From contig NZ_JARUXE010000012.1 in the NCBI RefSeq assembly GCF_030433895.1, positions 1 through 64,000 on the forward strand: a stretch of 64,000 bases of DNA, written 5' to 3'. Below the pieces are notes generated by a model. The model did no database searches, was not told the origin of the DNA, and saw nothing but the letters and a program-made list of their open reading frames with translations. Numbering within the stretch: position 1 is the stretch's first letter; every line of letters starts with the position of its first letter. This document shows positions 54,568-63,639 of this stretch, piece after piece. The DNA comes from Arthrobacter sp. PsM3. Its GTDB lineage: Bacteria > Actinomycetota > Actinomycetes > Actinomycetales > Micrococcaceae. Position numbers and translations under genes: made by a program.

Positions 54568-55370
54568 TCGCCGCTATCCCTAAGATTCTTCTCCGGTGTT
54601 GCAGGACCTGTTGCTGAACCGCCAGGCTTGCCGTTCTGCTCCATGAAGCGGCCGTGCGTGGACTGATTATGGGCCGCAGGGTCCCAGCGGACCAGCGGAG
54701 GCTGTCCGCCGCGGAGGGTGGCCAGGAGCTCAGTGATGGCCTCCATGATCACGTTGGTGGCCTCGGTGAGGGTGGCTTTGTCCAGCGGACGTCCGGCGAA
54801 AGCGCTGAGGTCCACGGGATCGCCCACGACCAGTCGGGACGTCTTACGCGGAAAGATGTGTAACCGCTTGGCATAGCGGGGCAGGACCTCTTGGGCTCCC
54901 CAGTGCGCCATCGGCACGACGGGAATACCGCCTTCCAGCGCCATCCGCGCGGCGCCGGTGTGGCCTTTCATCGGCCACAGACCGGGGTCCCGGGTCAGCG
55001 TGCCCTCGGGGTAAATGATGATCGCCCCGCCCTCGTCCACGACTTCCTTGGCGATCTGCAGCGCCCGGTTGGCGCCCGCCGTGGAGCGTTCCACCGGGAC
55101 CTGTTTGGTGGCGCGCAGCACGAATCCCAGCACGGGCACCTTGAAGAGTCCGGCCTTGGCCAGGAAACGTGGCATCCGCTTCTGGTTGTACAGCATGTGC
55201 CCCACCACCAGCGGATCGATTTCGGTGCAATGGTTGGGTGCGGCGATGAAGCCGCCGGCGGGCAGCTTCTCCAGGCCGATCCATTCCTTCCGCATCAGCA
55301 GGTTCATTACCGGCCGGACAATCCCGGCGACAGCGACAAAGGTGATGTGGCTTTTGGCCGATTCCTTCAC
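54564..55370 (-). CDS. plsC: 1-acyl-sn-glycerol-3-phosphate acyltransferase
   Basis: PlsC adds the second acyl chain, making phosphatidic acid at the inner membrane face. The 268-residue protein has a near N-terminal hydrophobic stretch (FVAVAGIVRPVMNLLM), the acyltransferase motif NHCTEIDPLV (H-x4-D), a basic-hydrophobic FVLRATKQVPVER and the YPEGTLTRD motif III. GTG 55370 is chosen: it follows AGGA and comes right after the murA stop; the open frame before it is arginine-rich shadow of murA. Overlap with gpsA is 4 nt. Confidence 0.9.
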   Translation of the reverse strand: MKESAKSHITFVAVAGIVRPVMNLLMRKEWIGLEKLPAGGFIAAPNHCTEIDPLVVGHMLYNQKRMPRFLAKAGLFKVPVLGFVLRATKQVPVERSTAGANRALQIAKEVVDEGGAIIIYPEGTLTRDPGLWPMKGHTGAARMALEGGIPVVPMAHWGAQEVLPRYAKRLHIFPRKTSRLVVGDPVDLSAFAGRPLDKATLTEATNVIMEAITELLATLRGGQPPLVRWDPAAHNQSTHGRFMEQNGKPGGSATGPATPEKNLRDSGE

Positions 55371-55381
55371 CGGTCCTACCG

Positions 55382-56707
55382 CTACTTCGCTGCGGTGATG
55401 TCGAAATCGGCGCCCAGGCCCGCGAGCTTCTCGGTGAATCGCTCGTAGCCGCGGTTGATGATGTCGATTCCGGTGACCCGCGAGGTGCCGTTGGCGGCCA
55501 GCGCCGCGATCAGGTGGCTGAAGCCGCCCCGCAGGTCCGGTACGTCTATATCGGCGCCGGTCAGCTGGGTGGGGCCGGAAATCACGGCTGAATGCAGGAA
55601 GTTGCGCTGGCCGAAGCGGCACGGGACACTGCCGAGGCATTCGCGGTGGACCTGGATGTTGGCGCCCATCCGGATCAGGGCCTCAGTGAAGCCGAAGCGG
55701 TTCTCATACACGGTTTCGTGGACGATCGACACGCCCTCCGCCTGCGTCAGGGCGACAATCAGCGGCTGCTGCCAGTCGGTCATGAAGCCGGGGTGCACGT
55801 CCGTCTCGAGGACCAGCGGGTTGAGCTTGCCACCCTTGTGATAGAAGCGGATGCCGTCATCGCCGATGTCCATCCCGCCGCCAACCTTGCGGTAGGTGTT
55901 GAGGAAGGTCATCATGTCGCGCTGGGTGGCGCCTTCGACGAAGATGTCGCCCCGCGTGACCAGCGCCGCCGAGGCCCAGGAGGCCGACTCGTTGCGGTCC
56001 GACAGCGCGCGGTGGTTGTAGCCGCCGAGGTCCGGGACGCCCTCGATCCGGATGGTGCGGTCCGTCTGGACGCTGATGATCGCGCCCATTTTCTGCAGGA
56101 CTGCGATGAGGTCGACAATCTCCGGCTCGGTGGCCGCGCCGGAGAGCTCGGTGATGCCCTCGGCCCTCGTGGCGCTCAGCAGCACCTGTTCGGTGGCGCC
56201 GACGGAGGGGTACGGCAGGGAGATCTTGGCGCCTTTGAGGCCGTCGGGGGCGGAGATGTGGATGCCGCCGGGGCGCTTTTCCACGACGGCGCCGAACTGC
56301 CGCAGCACGTTCAGGTGGTAGTCGATGGGGCGGTCGCCGATCTTGCAGCCGCCCAGGTCCGGGATGAAGGCCTCGCCGATCGCGTGGATCAAGGGACCAC
56401 ACAGCAGGATCGGGATGCGGGAATCGCCGGCGTGCGCGTCGATCGCCGTGTGCGAGGCCGTTTTTGCTTTCGTCGGGTCGAGGGTCAGATCCCCGGTAAC
56501 GGGGTCTTTCTCGACGGTGACGCCATGCAGCTGGAGCAGGCTGGTGACAACCTCGACGTCCTTGATTTCAGGGACGTTGCGCAACACGGACGGCTCGTTG
56601 CCCAGCAGGGCAGCCACCATGGCCTTGGGGACAAGATTCTTGGCCCCCCGCACGGTGACGCGGCCAGCCAGCGGGACGCCTCCGCGGATTGTCAAAACAC
56701 TACTCAT
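55382..56707 (-). CDS. murA: UDP-N-acetylglucosamine 1-carboxyvinyltransferase
   Basis: MurA puts enolpyruvate on UDP-GlcNAc, the first committed step of peptidoglycan synthesis. The 441-residue protein has the Lys-Asn pair in RGAKNLVPK, the substrate-binding RESRIP-like DSRIPILLCGP, and Cys121 in LGGCKIGDRP at the position of the fosfomycin-binding cysteine. The last strands end ITGIDIINRGYERFTEKL. ATG 56707 is the start. It stands before plsC-gpsA-ddl on the same strand, with plsC starting 11 nt after its stop. Confidence 0.93.
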   Translation of the reverse strand: MSSVLTIRGGVPLAGRVTVRGAKNLVPKAMVAALLGNEPSVLRNVPEIKDVEVVTSLLQLHGVTVEKDPVTGDLTLDPTKAKTASHTAIDAHAGDSRIPILLCGPLIHAIGEAFIPDLGGCKIGDRPIDYHLNVLRQFGAVVEKRPGGIHISAPDGLKGAKISLPYPSVGATEQVLLSATRAEGITELSGAATEPEIVDLIAVLQKMGAIISVQTDRTIRIEGVPDLGGYNHRALSDRNESASWASAALVTRGDIFVEGATQRDMMTFLNTYRKVGGGMDIGDDGIRFYHKGGKLNPLVLETDVHPGFMTDWQQPLIVALTQAEGVSIVHETVYENRFGFTEALIRMGANIQVHRECLGSVPCRFGQRNFLHSAVISGPTQLTGADIDVPDLRGGFSHLIAALAANGTSRVTGIDIINRGYERFTEKLAGLGADFDITAAK

Positions 56708-56847
56708 ATACCGGTTTCCTCACGACTACTCGCCCCCAGATCCTTACAAAGGCACCAGCTAAGCATAGGAGCTAGCGTTACCGATCTGAAATACGGCGTG
56801 CGCGCGGCCTGTCGCCCCGGCCCCGGCGGCCGCCGTCGAAAACCGGA

Positions 56848-56910
56848 CAACGCGGGGTCACGTACGGCCCGTCCGGGGCCGCGGGACGGGCCGTAAGTGA
56901 CCCCGCGTTG
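56848..56910. terminator. Large inverted repeat between leuD and murA
   Basis: Arms of 27 nt (56848-56874 and 56884-56910) pair with one mismatch around a 9-nt GC loop, a few tens of bases after the leuD stop. It is probably the leuD terminator. Its length is unusual and there is no T-run, so it might be a mobile palindromic unit instead. The rest of 56708-56952 shows no gene. Confidence 0.6.
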
Positions 56911-56952
56911 CAGTGGTGGCGCAGGTCAGGGCGGGTCAGGGCAGCGGGAAAG

Positions 56953-57555
56953 CTAGGACAGCCTGGCCGGCAGCGTTTTGGGCATAAACGACGGCCTGGT
57001 GGTCTCGAAGGTGGTGATGTCTTCCTCATGCTTGAGGGTCAGGCCGATGTCATCCAGGCCCTCGAGGAGGCGCCAGCGGGTGTAGTCGTCGATCTCAAAC
57101 GGAGCCACGATGTTGCCGCACTGGACGGTCTTGGAGACGAGATCCACGGTGACCGCGGTGCCGGGGGCGTTCTCCAGTTCCTTCCAGATGAGCTCGATGT
57201 CGTCCTGGGCCAGTTCGGCGGCGAGCAGGCCCTGCTTGCCGGAGTTGCCGCGGAAGATGTCCGCGAAGCGTGAGGACAGCACGGTCTTGAAGCCGTAGTC
57301 CTTCAGCGCCCAGACGGCGTGCTCCCGGGAGGATCCCGTGCCGAAGTCGGGGCCGGCCACGAGCACGGAGCCGGCATTGAAGGGTTCCTGGTTCAGGATG
57401 AACGCCGTGTCCTTGCGCCACGCCGCGAACAGGGCGTCCTCGAAGCCGGTGCGGGTGATGCGCTTGAGGTAGACGGCCGGGATGATCTGGTCCGTGTCTA
57501 CGTTGCTCTGGCGGAGCGGAACGCCGATTCCGGTGTGGGTGGTGAATTTTTCCAT
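56953..57555 (-). CDS. leuD: 3-isopropylmalate dehydratase small subunit
   Basis: With LeuC it isomerises 2-isopropylmalate to 3-isopropylmalate in leucine synthesis. The 200-residue protein has the swivel-domain fold, [20 protein letters not shown] at the start, and the flexible loop [18 protein letters not shown]. Length is typical. It follows leuC by 42 nt as in most bacteria. The long hairpin beyond marks the operon end. Confidence 0.96.
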   Translation of the reverse strand: MEKFTTHTGIGVPLRQSNVDTDQIIPAVYLKRITRTGFEDALFAAWRKDTAFILNQEPFNAGSVLVAGPDFGTGSSREHAVWALKDYGFKTVLSSRFADIFRGNSGKQGLLAAELAQDDIELIWKELENAPGTAVTVDLVSKTVQCGNIVAPFEIDDYTRWRLLEGLDDIGLTLKHEEDITTFETTRPSFMPKTLPARLS

Positions 57556-57597
57556 TGCGGATCCTTCTGGGCTGTGTGGATCGGTGGCTGTCGGAAG

Positions 57598-59037
57598 CTA
57601 GGCGGCGGCGGACCCGGGAACGGGGTCCAGGTCCGACGGCGAACTCAGGGTGCCGCGCACCGCCGTCGCCGCCGCCACGACCGGGGAGACCAGGTGGGTG
57701 CGTCCGCCCTTGCCCTGGCGGCCCTCAAAGTTGCGGTTCGACGTGGAGGCGCAGCGCTCCCCCGGCTCCAGCTGGTCCGGGTTCATCCCCAGGCACATGG
57801 AACAGCCGGCGAAGCGCCATTCTGCGCCGAAGTCCTTGAAGACCCGGTCCAGGCCTTCGGCCTCGGCCTCGAGCCGGACGCGGGCCGAGCCCGGCACGAC
57901 GAGCATCCGGATGTTGGGATCCTTGCTGCGGCCGCGGATGATGTCCGCGGCGGCGCGGAGGTCCTCCATCCGGGAGTTGGTGCAGGAGCCCAGGAAGACG
58001 GTGTCCACCCGGATGTCCTTCATCGGGGTGCCGGCTTCAAGGCCCATGTACGTCAGCGCACGTTCCGCCGCCGCCTTGGCATTCTCGTCGCCGAAGTCCT
58101 CGGGTGAGGGCACCCTGGCGGACAGGGACACGCCCTGGCCGGGGTTGGTCCCCCAGGTCACGAACGGTTCCAGCGTGTCGGCGTCGAGGTCCACCGCGAC
58201 GTCGAACGTCGCGTCGTCATCGGTGCGCAGCGTGTTCCAGTACTCGACGGCGGCATCCCACTCTTCGCCCTGCGGCGCGTGCGGACGGCCGAACATGTAG
58301 TCGTACGTGGTCTGGTCCGGTGCTACGAGCCCGGCGCGGGCGCCCGCTTCGATGGACATGTTGCAGATCGTCATCCGGGCTTCCATGGACAGCGCCCGGA
58401 TCGCGGAACCGCGGTACTCGAGCACGTAACCCTGTCCCCCGCCGGTGCCGATCTTGGCGATGACGGCCAGGATGATGTCCTTGGCGGAAACGCCGGGCCG
58501 CAGGGTGCCATCGACGTTGATGGCCATCGTCTTGAAGGGCTTCAGCGACAGCGTCTGGGTGGCCATGACGTGTTCCACCTCGGAGGTCCCGATGCCCATC
58601 GCGAGGGCACCGAAGGCGCCGTGGGTGGAGGTATGCGAGTCACCGCAAACCACCGTCATGCCGGGCTGGGTGAGGCCAAGCTGTGGGCCCACGACGTGGA
58701 CGATCCCCTGCTCGGCGTCGCCGAGCGAGTGCAGCCGGACACCGAATTCCTGGCAGTTGTTGCGCAGCGTCTGGATCTGCGTGCGGCTGGTGAGATCGGC
58801 AATTGGCTTGTCGATGTCCAGCGTGGGAGTGTTGTGGTCCTCGGTTGCGATGGTGAGGTCCGGCCGGCGCAGCTTGCGCCCGGCCAGCCGCAGTCCCTCA
58901 AAGGCCTGCGGCGAGGTCACCTCGTGCACCAGGTGGAGGTCGATGAAAAGAAGGTCCGGCTGGGCGTTGGCTCCTTCGCCGTCGCCTTTGCGCACCACGT
59001 GCGCATCCCAGACCTTCTCGGCCAGTGTCTTTGCCAC
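57598..59037 (-). CDS. leuC: 3-isopropylmalate dehydratase large subunit
   Basis: LeuC is the iron-sulfur aconitase-type subunit. The 479-residue protein has [21 protein letters not shown], and the cluster cysteines in [12 protein letters not shown] and [10 protein letters not shown]. Start is GTG 59037. It diverges from an IclR-type regulator, the standard arrangement for leucine control in actinobacteria, with a candidate operator at 59132-59146. Confidence 0.96.
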   Translation of the reverse strand: MAKTLAEKVWDAHVVRKGDGEGANAQPDLLFIDLHLVHEVTSPQAFEGLRLAGRKLRRPDLTIATEDHNTPTLDIDKPIADLTSRTQIQTLRNNCQEFGVRLHSLGDAEQGIVHVVGPQLGLTQPGMTVVCGDSHTSTHGAFGALAMGIGTSEVEHVMATQTLSLKPFKTMAINVDGTLRPGVSAKDIILAVIAKIGTGGGQGYVLEYRGSAIRALSMEARMTICNMSIEAGARAGLVAPDQTTYDYMFGRPHAPQGEEWDAAVEYWNTLRTDDDATFDVAVDLDADTLEPFVTWGTNPGQGVSLSARVPSPEDFGDENAKAAAERALTYMGLEAGTPMKDIRVDTVFLGSCTNSRMEDLRAAADIIRGRSKDPNIRMLVVPGSARVRLEAEAEGLDRVFKDFGAEWRFAGCSMCLGMNPDQLEPGERCASTSNRNFEGRQGKGGRTHLVSPVVAAATAVRGTLSSPSDLDPVPGSAAA

Positions 59038-59131
59038 GGCCTTCTCCCTTCACTGCGGTGTTCGTTCTTGCCGGCTTGTTGTCTCCACTGAATCAGCACT
59101 CCCGCGCAATGCGCCAGCGAGTTGACTTGCA

Positions 59132-59146
59132 TCTCAGATAATGAGA
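59132..59146. promoter_or_regulatory. Candidate operator of the leuCD regulator
   Basis: TCTCA-GATAA-TGAGA is a perfect 5-bp inverted repeat in the 124-nt space between leuC and the IclR gene, and also overlaps a GATAAT -10-like box on the + strand. IclR proteins that control leuCD bind such sites between the divergent genes. Confidence 0.5.
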
Positions 59147-59161
59147 CGGCAATATCATTAC

Positions 59162-59881
59162 ATGGACAATTCTAGTGGAGTCGGTGTCATCGATAAAGCG
59201 GCCCATGTGCTTGACGCACTTGAGGCCGGCCCAACCACCCTGGCGCAGCTTGTTGCTGCCACCGGACTGGCGAGGCCCACCGTGCACCGGCTGGCACTGG
59301 CGCTGGTCCATCACCGGCTGGTCAGCCGTGACATCCAGGGCCGTTTTGTGCTCGGCAGCCGCCTCGTGGAGCTCGCCTCCGCGGCCGGCGAGGACCGCCT
59401 GATCGCCTCCGCCGGCCCGGTCCTTATGCAGCTGCGCGACGCCACGGGCGAAAGCGCCCAGATCTTCCGCAGGCAGGGCGACTGGCGCGTCTGCGTGGCG
59501 TCCGCCGAACGCCCCATCGGCCTGCGCGACACCATTCCCGTCGGCACCCAGTTGTCTATGAAGGCCGGCTCCGCCGCCCAGGTGCTGCTCGCCTGGGAGG
59601 ACCACGACCGGCTCCTGGAAGGTTTGCAGGCCGCCCGCTTCACCCCCACCGTCCTGGCCGGAGTACGACGGCGGGGCTGGGGCCAGAGCCTCGGCGAACG
59701 CGAGCCGGGGGTTGCGTCCGTTTCGGCCCCCGTGCGCGGTCCGTCCGGCCGCGTCATCGCCGCGGTGTCGATTTCCGGTCCGATTGAGCGGCTGACCCGC
59801 CAGCCCGGCCGGCTGCACGCCGAAGTGGTCTGCAACGCGGCCCGCGTGCTGACCGAGGCCCTGCGGAAGACCAACGACTAA
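59162..59881 (+). CDS. IclR-family regulator of leucine synthesis (NdgR/LtbR-like)
   Basis: A 239-residue protein with an N-terminal winged helix-turn-helix (VIDKAAHVLDALEAG ... ATGLARPTVHRLALAL) and a C-terminal IclR effector domain (residues about 70-239). Divergent placement from leuC matches the NdgR/LtbR group, which represses leuCD in Corynebacterium and Streptomyces relatives. I chose ATG 59162 over ATG 59141 because the first one lies within the palindromic operator; no good ribosome site is present, so the transcript may be leaderless. Only 239 residues, as usual. Confidence 0.8.
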   Translation: MDNSSGVGVIDKAAHVLDALEAGPTTLAQLVAATGLARPTVHRLALALVHHRLVSRDIQGRFVLGSRLVELASAAGEDRLIASAGPVLMQLRDATGESAQIFRRQGDWRVCVASAERPIGLRDTIPVGTQLSMKAGSAAQVLLAWEDHDRLLEGLQAARFTPTVLAGVRRRGWGQSLGEREPGVASVSAPVRGPSGRVIAAVSISGPIERLTRQPGRLHAEVVCNAARVLTEALRKTND

Positions 59882-59966
59882 AGGTCCGGCCCACAGCGGC
59901 CGCCGCCGCCTGGACATCGACACCAAGCCCACAAAGACCGCTCAGTTCTCGAGCAGCCCTTCAACG

Positions 59967-61721
59967 TCAGACACGCCCGACCCAGTCAGGAATTTTGCGC
60001 AGGGTGGATTCGGGGTGGGCGTCGTCGAGTGGCTCTGGCCAGTAAAGGTCCTCCGGATACACCGGATCTTCCGGATCTGGTTCCGGCCATGGATGTGCGG
60101 CCGTGAAGAGGTGCCAGTCCGGGAAGGGGTCCGCGGGGAGTTCCTGGTCGGGATCCGGGCCGGGGTCCAGGCCGAATGGCCCGGCGGGCGGCGGCTCGGG
60201 GTGATAGCCCGGATCCGTCGGCGGGCCGTGGTCCAGGCCCGCGTCCGTATCCCCGTCCGTGAACACGTCGATATCTGGGAACGCGTCGGTGGGTGTGGTC
60301 AGCAGGCCGTCGGGCCAGTGGGGTGGTTCCCAGTCCTGTTCTTCGCTGGGGTAGTACCGGCCCGAGGGTGAGGTCCATCCGGGTGGTTTGTCTTTACTGG
60401 CCCCGGAGGGTGTCCACGCGGAGCCGTGTTTCAGTCTGTGGTGTTTCGGGCAGGGCTGGCCGAGGTTGGAGATCCCGGTGGTCCCTCCGTCGGCCCAGGC
60501 CAGGAGATGGTCCGCGTCGTTATCCAGCGAGGCGTTGTTGCAGCCCGGGAACGGGCACTTCCCGTCGCGCAGGCGCAACCACCGGCGCTGGGCTTTGGTG
60601 AGGCGGTAGCGGGTCCGGCCGATTTCCAGCGGCGCCCCGTCCCGCGGGTCGATCAGGACCCGGTAAAACGACCCGGCACCCTCCGCGATCAGGCGCCGGG
60701 CCATCGAGGGCGGGATCGGCCCGTACCCATCCAGGACCGCCGGCTCCCCGCTCACACCCAGCAGCGACAGGACCGGGACCGTGACCAGGACCTGCGCCCG
60801 GGGCGACGGAACATCCCCGCACCCGGCCATCCCCGTGCCGCCGCCGGCCGTTTCCCCGGTCGTTCCGGTGGCGGTGCCGCTCAGAAGCAGGGTGGCGGCG
60901 ATGTCGGCGCGCAACTGGGTGAGGGTGCGGGCCTCGCCGGGGCCCTGCAGGGCCCGGGCAGCGGCGGTGGTCCGGTCCCAGATCCCCGCGGCGGTGTCCG
61001 CCGGCAGGTACGCCGAGAACCAGGCCATGCCGTCCCGGTCCGGGAGGAACTCCACCCGCCGGTCCGCGGCGCCCCTGGTGTGTCGTTTCTCGATGCTGGC
61101 GGGGTGGTGGCGTTCCCGCCAACCACGTGCTTTGGTCCGGAACCGTCCCGGGACAAGGTCCCCGGCCGGGCACCCCCGGGCCGCGCCGGGCGCGTCAGGG
61201 TCCAGGAAGTGCGCCTCCAGCCCGGCCGCCCCGGCCCGGTCCAGGTCGGTGGTTTCCGCCACCATGACCCGGGCGTGCTGCCAGGAAATTGTTCCGGCCT
61301 CCAGCGCCGCCAGGGTCAGCGGCAGCGACGTGGTCAGTGCCTGGCAGTCGCACAGGAACCCGTCCGCGGTCCGCTCGCTGACGGTCAGGACACACGCGAC
61401 CTCCGCGGTCATGGCCATCTCCTGACAGGAGTCCCGCAACGACCCCGGGGACGCCAGGGCCCTGGTGGCCTGCACGTACTCCGCGGCAAGCCGCACCTTC
61501 AACGCCGCCACACCCGCCTCCAACCGGGCCACCCCGGCCAACGCATCCAGGCAATCATCCGCCAGATCCCGCAACGGATCGATCCCCCGGAACGGATCCG
61601 TGTCCCGCAGATGCGTGCCGTCCGCGTCCGCGCCGATGAACTCAGCAAGCGCAGCCGTGGACGCGGCGACAGCTGCCAGGGCCGCCCTGCTCTCCACACT
61701 CCAGGATGTGCTGCTTTCCAT
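59967..61721 (-). CDS. DUF222 and HNH nuclease domain protein
   Basis: A 584-residue protein of the family that is often multicopy in actinobacteria. N-terminal DUF222 region (about residues 25-330) with EYVQATRALASPGSL; then an HNH module (CPFPGCNNASLDNDADHLLAWADGGTTGISNLGQPCPKHHRLKH, about residues 415-460, quoted in part: CPFPGCNN, DADHLLAWADGG, CPKHHRLKH) and a long Pro/Asp/Glu-rich tail. Its function is unknown; mobility or DNA processing is assumed from the HNH fold. I chose ATG 61721 over 61769. It sits at the left edge of the relic region. Confidence 0.8.
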   Translation of the reverse strand: MESSTSWSVESRAALAAVAASTAALAEFIGADADGTHLRDTDPFRGIDPLRDLADDCLDALAGVARLEAGVAALKVRLAAEYVQATRALASPGSLRDSCQEMAMTAEVACVLTVSERTADGFLCDCQALTTSLPLTLAALEAGTISWQHARVMVAETTDLDRAGAAGLEAHFLDPDAPGAARGCPAGDLVPGRFRTKARGWRERHHPASIEKRHTRGAADRRVEFLPDRDGMAWFSAYLPADTAAGIWDRTTAAARALQGPGEARTLTQLRADIAATLLLSGTATGTTGETAGGGTGMAGCGDVPSPRAQVLVTVPVLSLLGVSGEPAVLDGYGPIPPSMARRLIAEGAGSFYRVLIDPRDGAPLEIGRTRYRLTKAQRRWLRLRDGKCPFPGCNNASLDNDADHLLAWADGGTTGISNLGQPCPKHHRLKHGSAWTPSGASKDKPPGWTSPSGRYYPSEEQDWEPPHWPDGLLTTPTDAFPDIDVFTDGDTDAGLDHGPPTDPGYHPEPPPAGPFGLDPGPDPDQELPADPFPDWHLFTAAHPWPEPDPEDPVYPEDLYWPEPLDDAHPESTLRKIPDWVGRV

Positions 61722-61755
61722 ACCCCAAGCGTAAATCTGGGCTCCGACAAAAAGA

Positions 61756-61842
61756 TGGACCATCGTCACGGGTTAGTAGTCCGGCGTCGGCGAGCGTGCT
61801 GAGGCCGTCAGCGGGGATGTTCGAGGCGATACCTGTGTAATC
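61756..61842 (-). pseudogene. Relic of a winged-helix (HxlR-type) regulator
   Basis: The - strand reads YTGIASNIPADGLSTLADAGLLTRDDG. This resembles the recognition-helix region of HxlR/PadR-like regulators (usual form GIASNILADRLRRL-x-AGLLTR). Only about 29 codons match; no start or further domain is near, so it looks like a fragment left by a deletion upstream of the HNH gene. Confidence 0.4.
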
Positions 61843-61959
61843 GCTGGCCGGATGTTGGCTGGCGCGTCGGTCCCGGGGCAGCGATGCGCAAAAGCAGCCG
61901 GAGGCCCGATCTTGTGTCACCGTTCGCAGTGGACTTCTTCGCGTACCCGCTCAGATCGG

Positions 61960-62541
61960 TCAACGGCGCACCCGATAGCGCAGGTGAAGCACCCGGTTGC
62001 CCTGAATCACCACGTCGGGATCCTCCAACAGGTGCTGTGCGTGGACCGACCCGAAGTAGCGCTTGCCGGACCCGAACACGACGGGTACGACGTCCATCCG
62101 CACCTCGTCGACCAGGCCCGCGGCAAGCACCTGGCCACCGACGTCGCCAGCGGCGACCTCGACGATCCGGTCACCCGCGAGCTCCTGCGCCTTGGCCACG
62201 GCTGCCTCGACGCCGTCGACGAAGTGAAACGGCGCCTCGGGGTCCCAGCCCTCGGGCATCGGCCGGTGCGTCACGACGACCACGTGGTCGACCCCGCCCG
62301 GAGGCTTCCCGTCCCAGCCGTCCGTCATGTCGAAGACGTGGCGGCCGACGATTGTCGCCCCGATCTGGTCCCAGTACGGCCGGGTGTAGTCGTAGGACGT
62401 CTGCGACACCTTCACCTGGCCGCTCTCGTCCAACGGGACGTCACCGGTGGACAACCAGTCGAACAGCGGTCCGGGCTGGTCGTTCTCGTCAGCGACGAAG
62501 CCGTCTACCGACACCGAGCTGTACATAACCACCTTGCCCAC
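61960..62541 (-). CDS. Dihydrofolate-reductase-like (RibD C-terminal) protein
   Basis: The 193-residue protein begins VGKVVMYSSVSVDGFVAD, has IVGRHVFDMTDGWDG and VVVVTHRPMP, and ends FGSGKRYFGSV ... LRYRVRR: the RibD-C/DHFR-like fold that binds NADPH. Its substrate is unknown; these stand-alone proteins are common in actinobacteria. GTG 62541 is chosen since AAAGGAGA stands 6 nt before it; an earlier ATG at 62571 has none. Immediately beyond lies the ISL3 relic, so transfer is likely. Confidence 0.78.
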   Translation of the reverse strand: MGKVVMYSSVSVDGFVADENDQPGPLFDWLSTGDVPLDESGQVKVSQTSYDYTRPYWDQIGATIVGRHVFDMTDGWDGKPPGGVDHVVVVTHRPMPEGWDPEAPFHFVDGVEAAVAKAQELAGDRIVEVAAGDVGGQVLAAGLVDEVRMDVVPVVFGSGKRYFGSVHAQHLLEDPDVVIQGNRVLHLRYRVRR

Positions 62542-62643
62542 GGGGCTCTCCTTTGCTTCGGGGTACCCCATATTAGCGAGTCGTGAGTAGCGGGCGTGTG
62601 ATGTCGTCCGCGGCGGTGGTCGGCGCGTCGGTGGCCGGGTGGG

Positions 62644-62698
62644 GTCGAGGTCTCCCGAAGATGGAATTTCTCATACTGCCCATCCGGAAGACCTCGAC
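62644..62698. repeat. Inverted repeat at the left edge of the transposase relic
   Basis: GTCGAGGTCT (62644-62653) pairs with AGACCTCGAC (62689-62698), extended to about 14 bp with one mismatch. It abuts the point where homology to ISL3 transposase begins (62700). It may be the end of another element or a terminator. Confidence 0.5.
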
Positions 62699-62699
62699 T

Positions 62700-63610
62700 C
62701 GTCGCTGCGGATGCGAGGGATCGCCGCGCGACACAGTGACCCGGCGTTCGGCGTACGAGCCGCTGGGTTGGCGGCCGACCACGCTGGTGGTGACGATCCG
62801 TCGCTATCGGTGCTCCGGCTGCGGGCATTTGTGACGCCAGGACACCAGCCTGGCTGCTGAGCCGCGGGCGAAGCTCTCGCGGTGCGGTCTGCGGTGGGCG
62901 CTCGAAGGCATCGTGCGCCAGCACCTGACCGTCGCCCGTGTCGCTGAAGGACTCGGAGTCGCCCGGAAGACCGCCAACGACGCCGTCCTGGCCGAGGGTA
63001 AGCGGGTCCTGATTGACGATCCGGACCGGCTCGACGGCGTCCAGGTTCTCGGCGTCGACTAGCACGTCTGGAGGCACACCCGGCGCGGGGACAAGTACGT
63101 CACCGTGATCATCGACCTCACACCCATCCGGGCCGGCACCGGCCCAGCACGACTGCTGGACATGGTCGAGGGACGCTCGAAGCTGGCGTTCAAGCCCTGC
63201 ACACCGGTGCCAACCGACTCACCGACAAGCAGAAGGACCGACTCACCGCCCTCGCCGCCGAAGAGCATGTCCAAGTCGAGGCGACTTGGGTGATCCACCA
63301 GCGGATGATCGCCGCCTAGCCTCACCCGGATCGAACGAAGGGGCGCGAGCTGATGCAGAACCTGATCGGGTCGGTCAGCGCAGGCGTTCCCGCTGGGCTG
63401 GCGAGGTCATCACGCTGGGCTGAACGCTGAAGAAGCGCGCCGTCGAGGTGCTGGCCTACTTCGACCGACCCGGCACCAGCAACGGCACAACCGAGGCGAT
63501 CAACGGACGACTCGAACACCTCCGCGGCTCCGCCCCCGGGTTCCGCAACCTCACCAATTACATCGCCAGATCGCTACTCGAGACCGGCGGGTTCAGGCCG
63601 CTGCTACACC
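62700..63610 (+). pseudogene. Decayed ISL3-family transposase
   Basis: Reading from 62700 gives RRCGCEGSPRDTVTRR and the RYRCSGCGH zinc finger of ISL3 transposases, then a TGA at 62832 and a TAG at 63060 break the frame in the middle of VAEGLGVARKT ... VLGVD. After GRSKLAFK (about 63195) a large deletion joins LHTGANRLTDKQKD; about 90 residues that include later catalytic residues are missing. Further stops and a frameshift follow, and the end reads FDRPGTSNGTTEAINGRLEH. The N-terminal part is also gone. The original was probably near 420 residues. Confidence 0.85.
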
Positions 63611-63626
63611 CGGATTATGAAGAGCC
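63608..63626 (+). repeat. Likely right terminal inverted repeat of the ISL3 relic
   Basis: ACCCGGATTATGAAGAGCC follows the last transposase codons. Its complement begins GGCTCTTCATAATCCGGGT, in the style of ISL3 element ends. No matching left copy is seen at 62580-62700, consistent with a truncated left side. Confidence 0.5.
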
Positions 63627-63639
63627 GGTCTTCTGCAGG

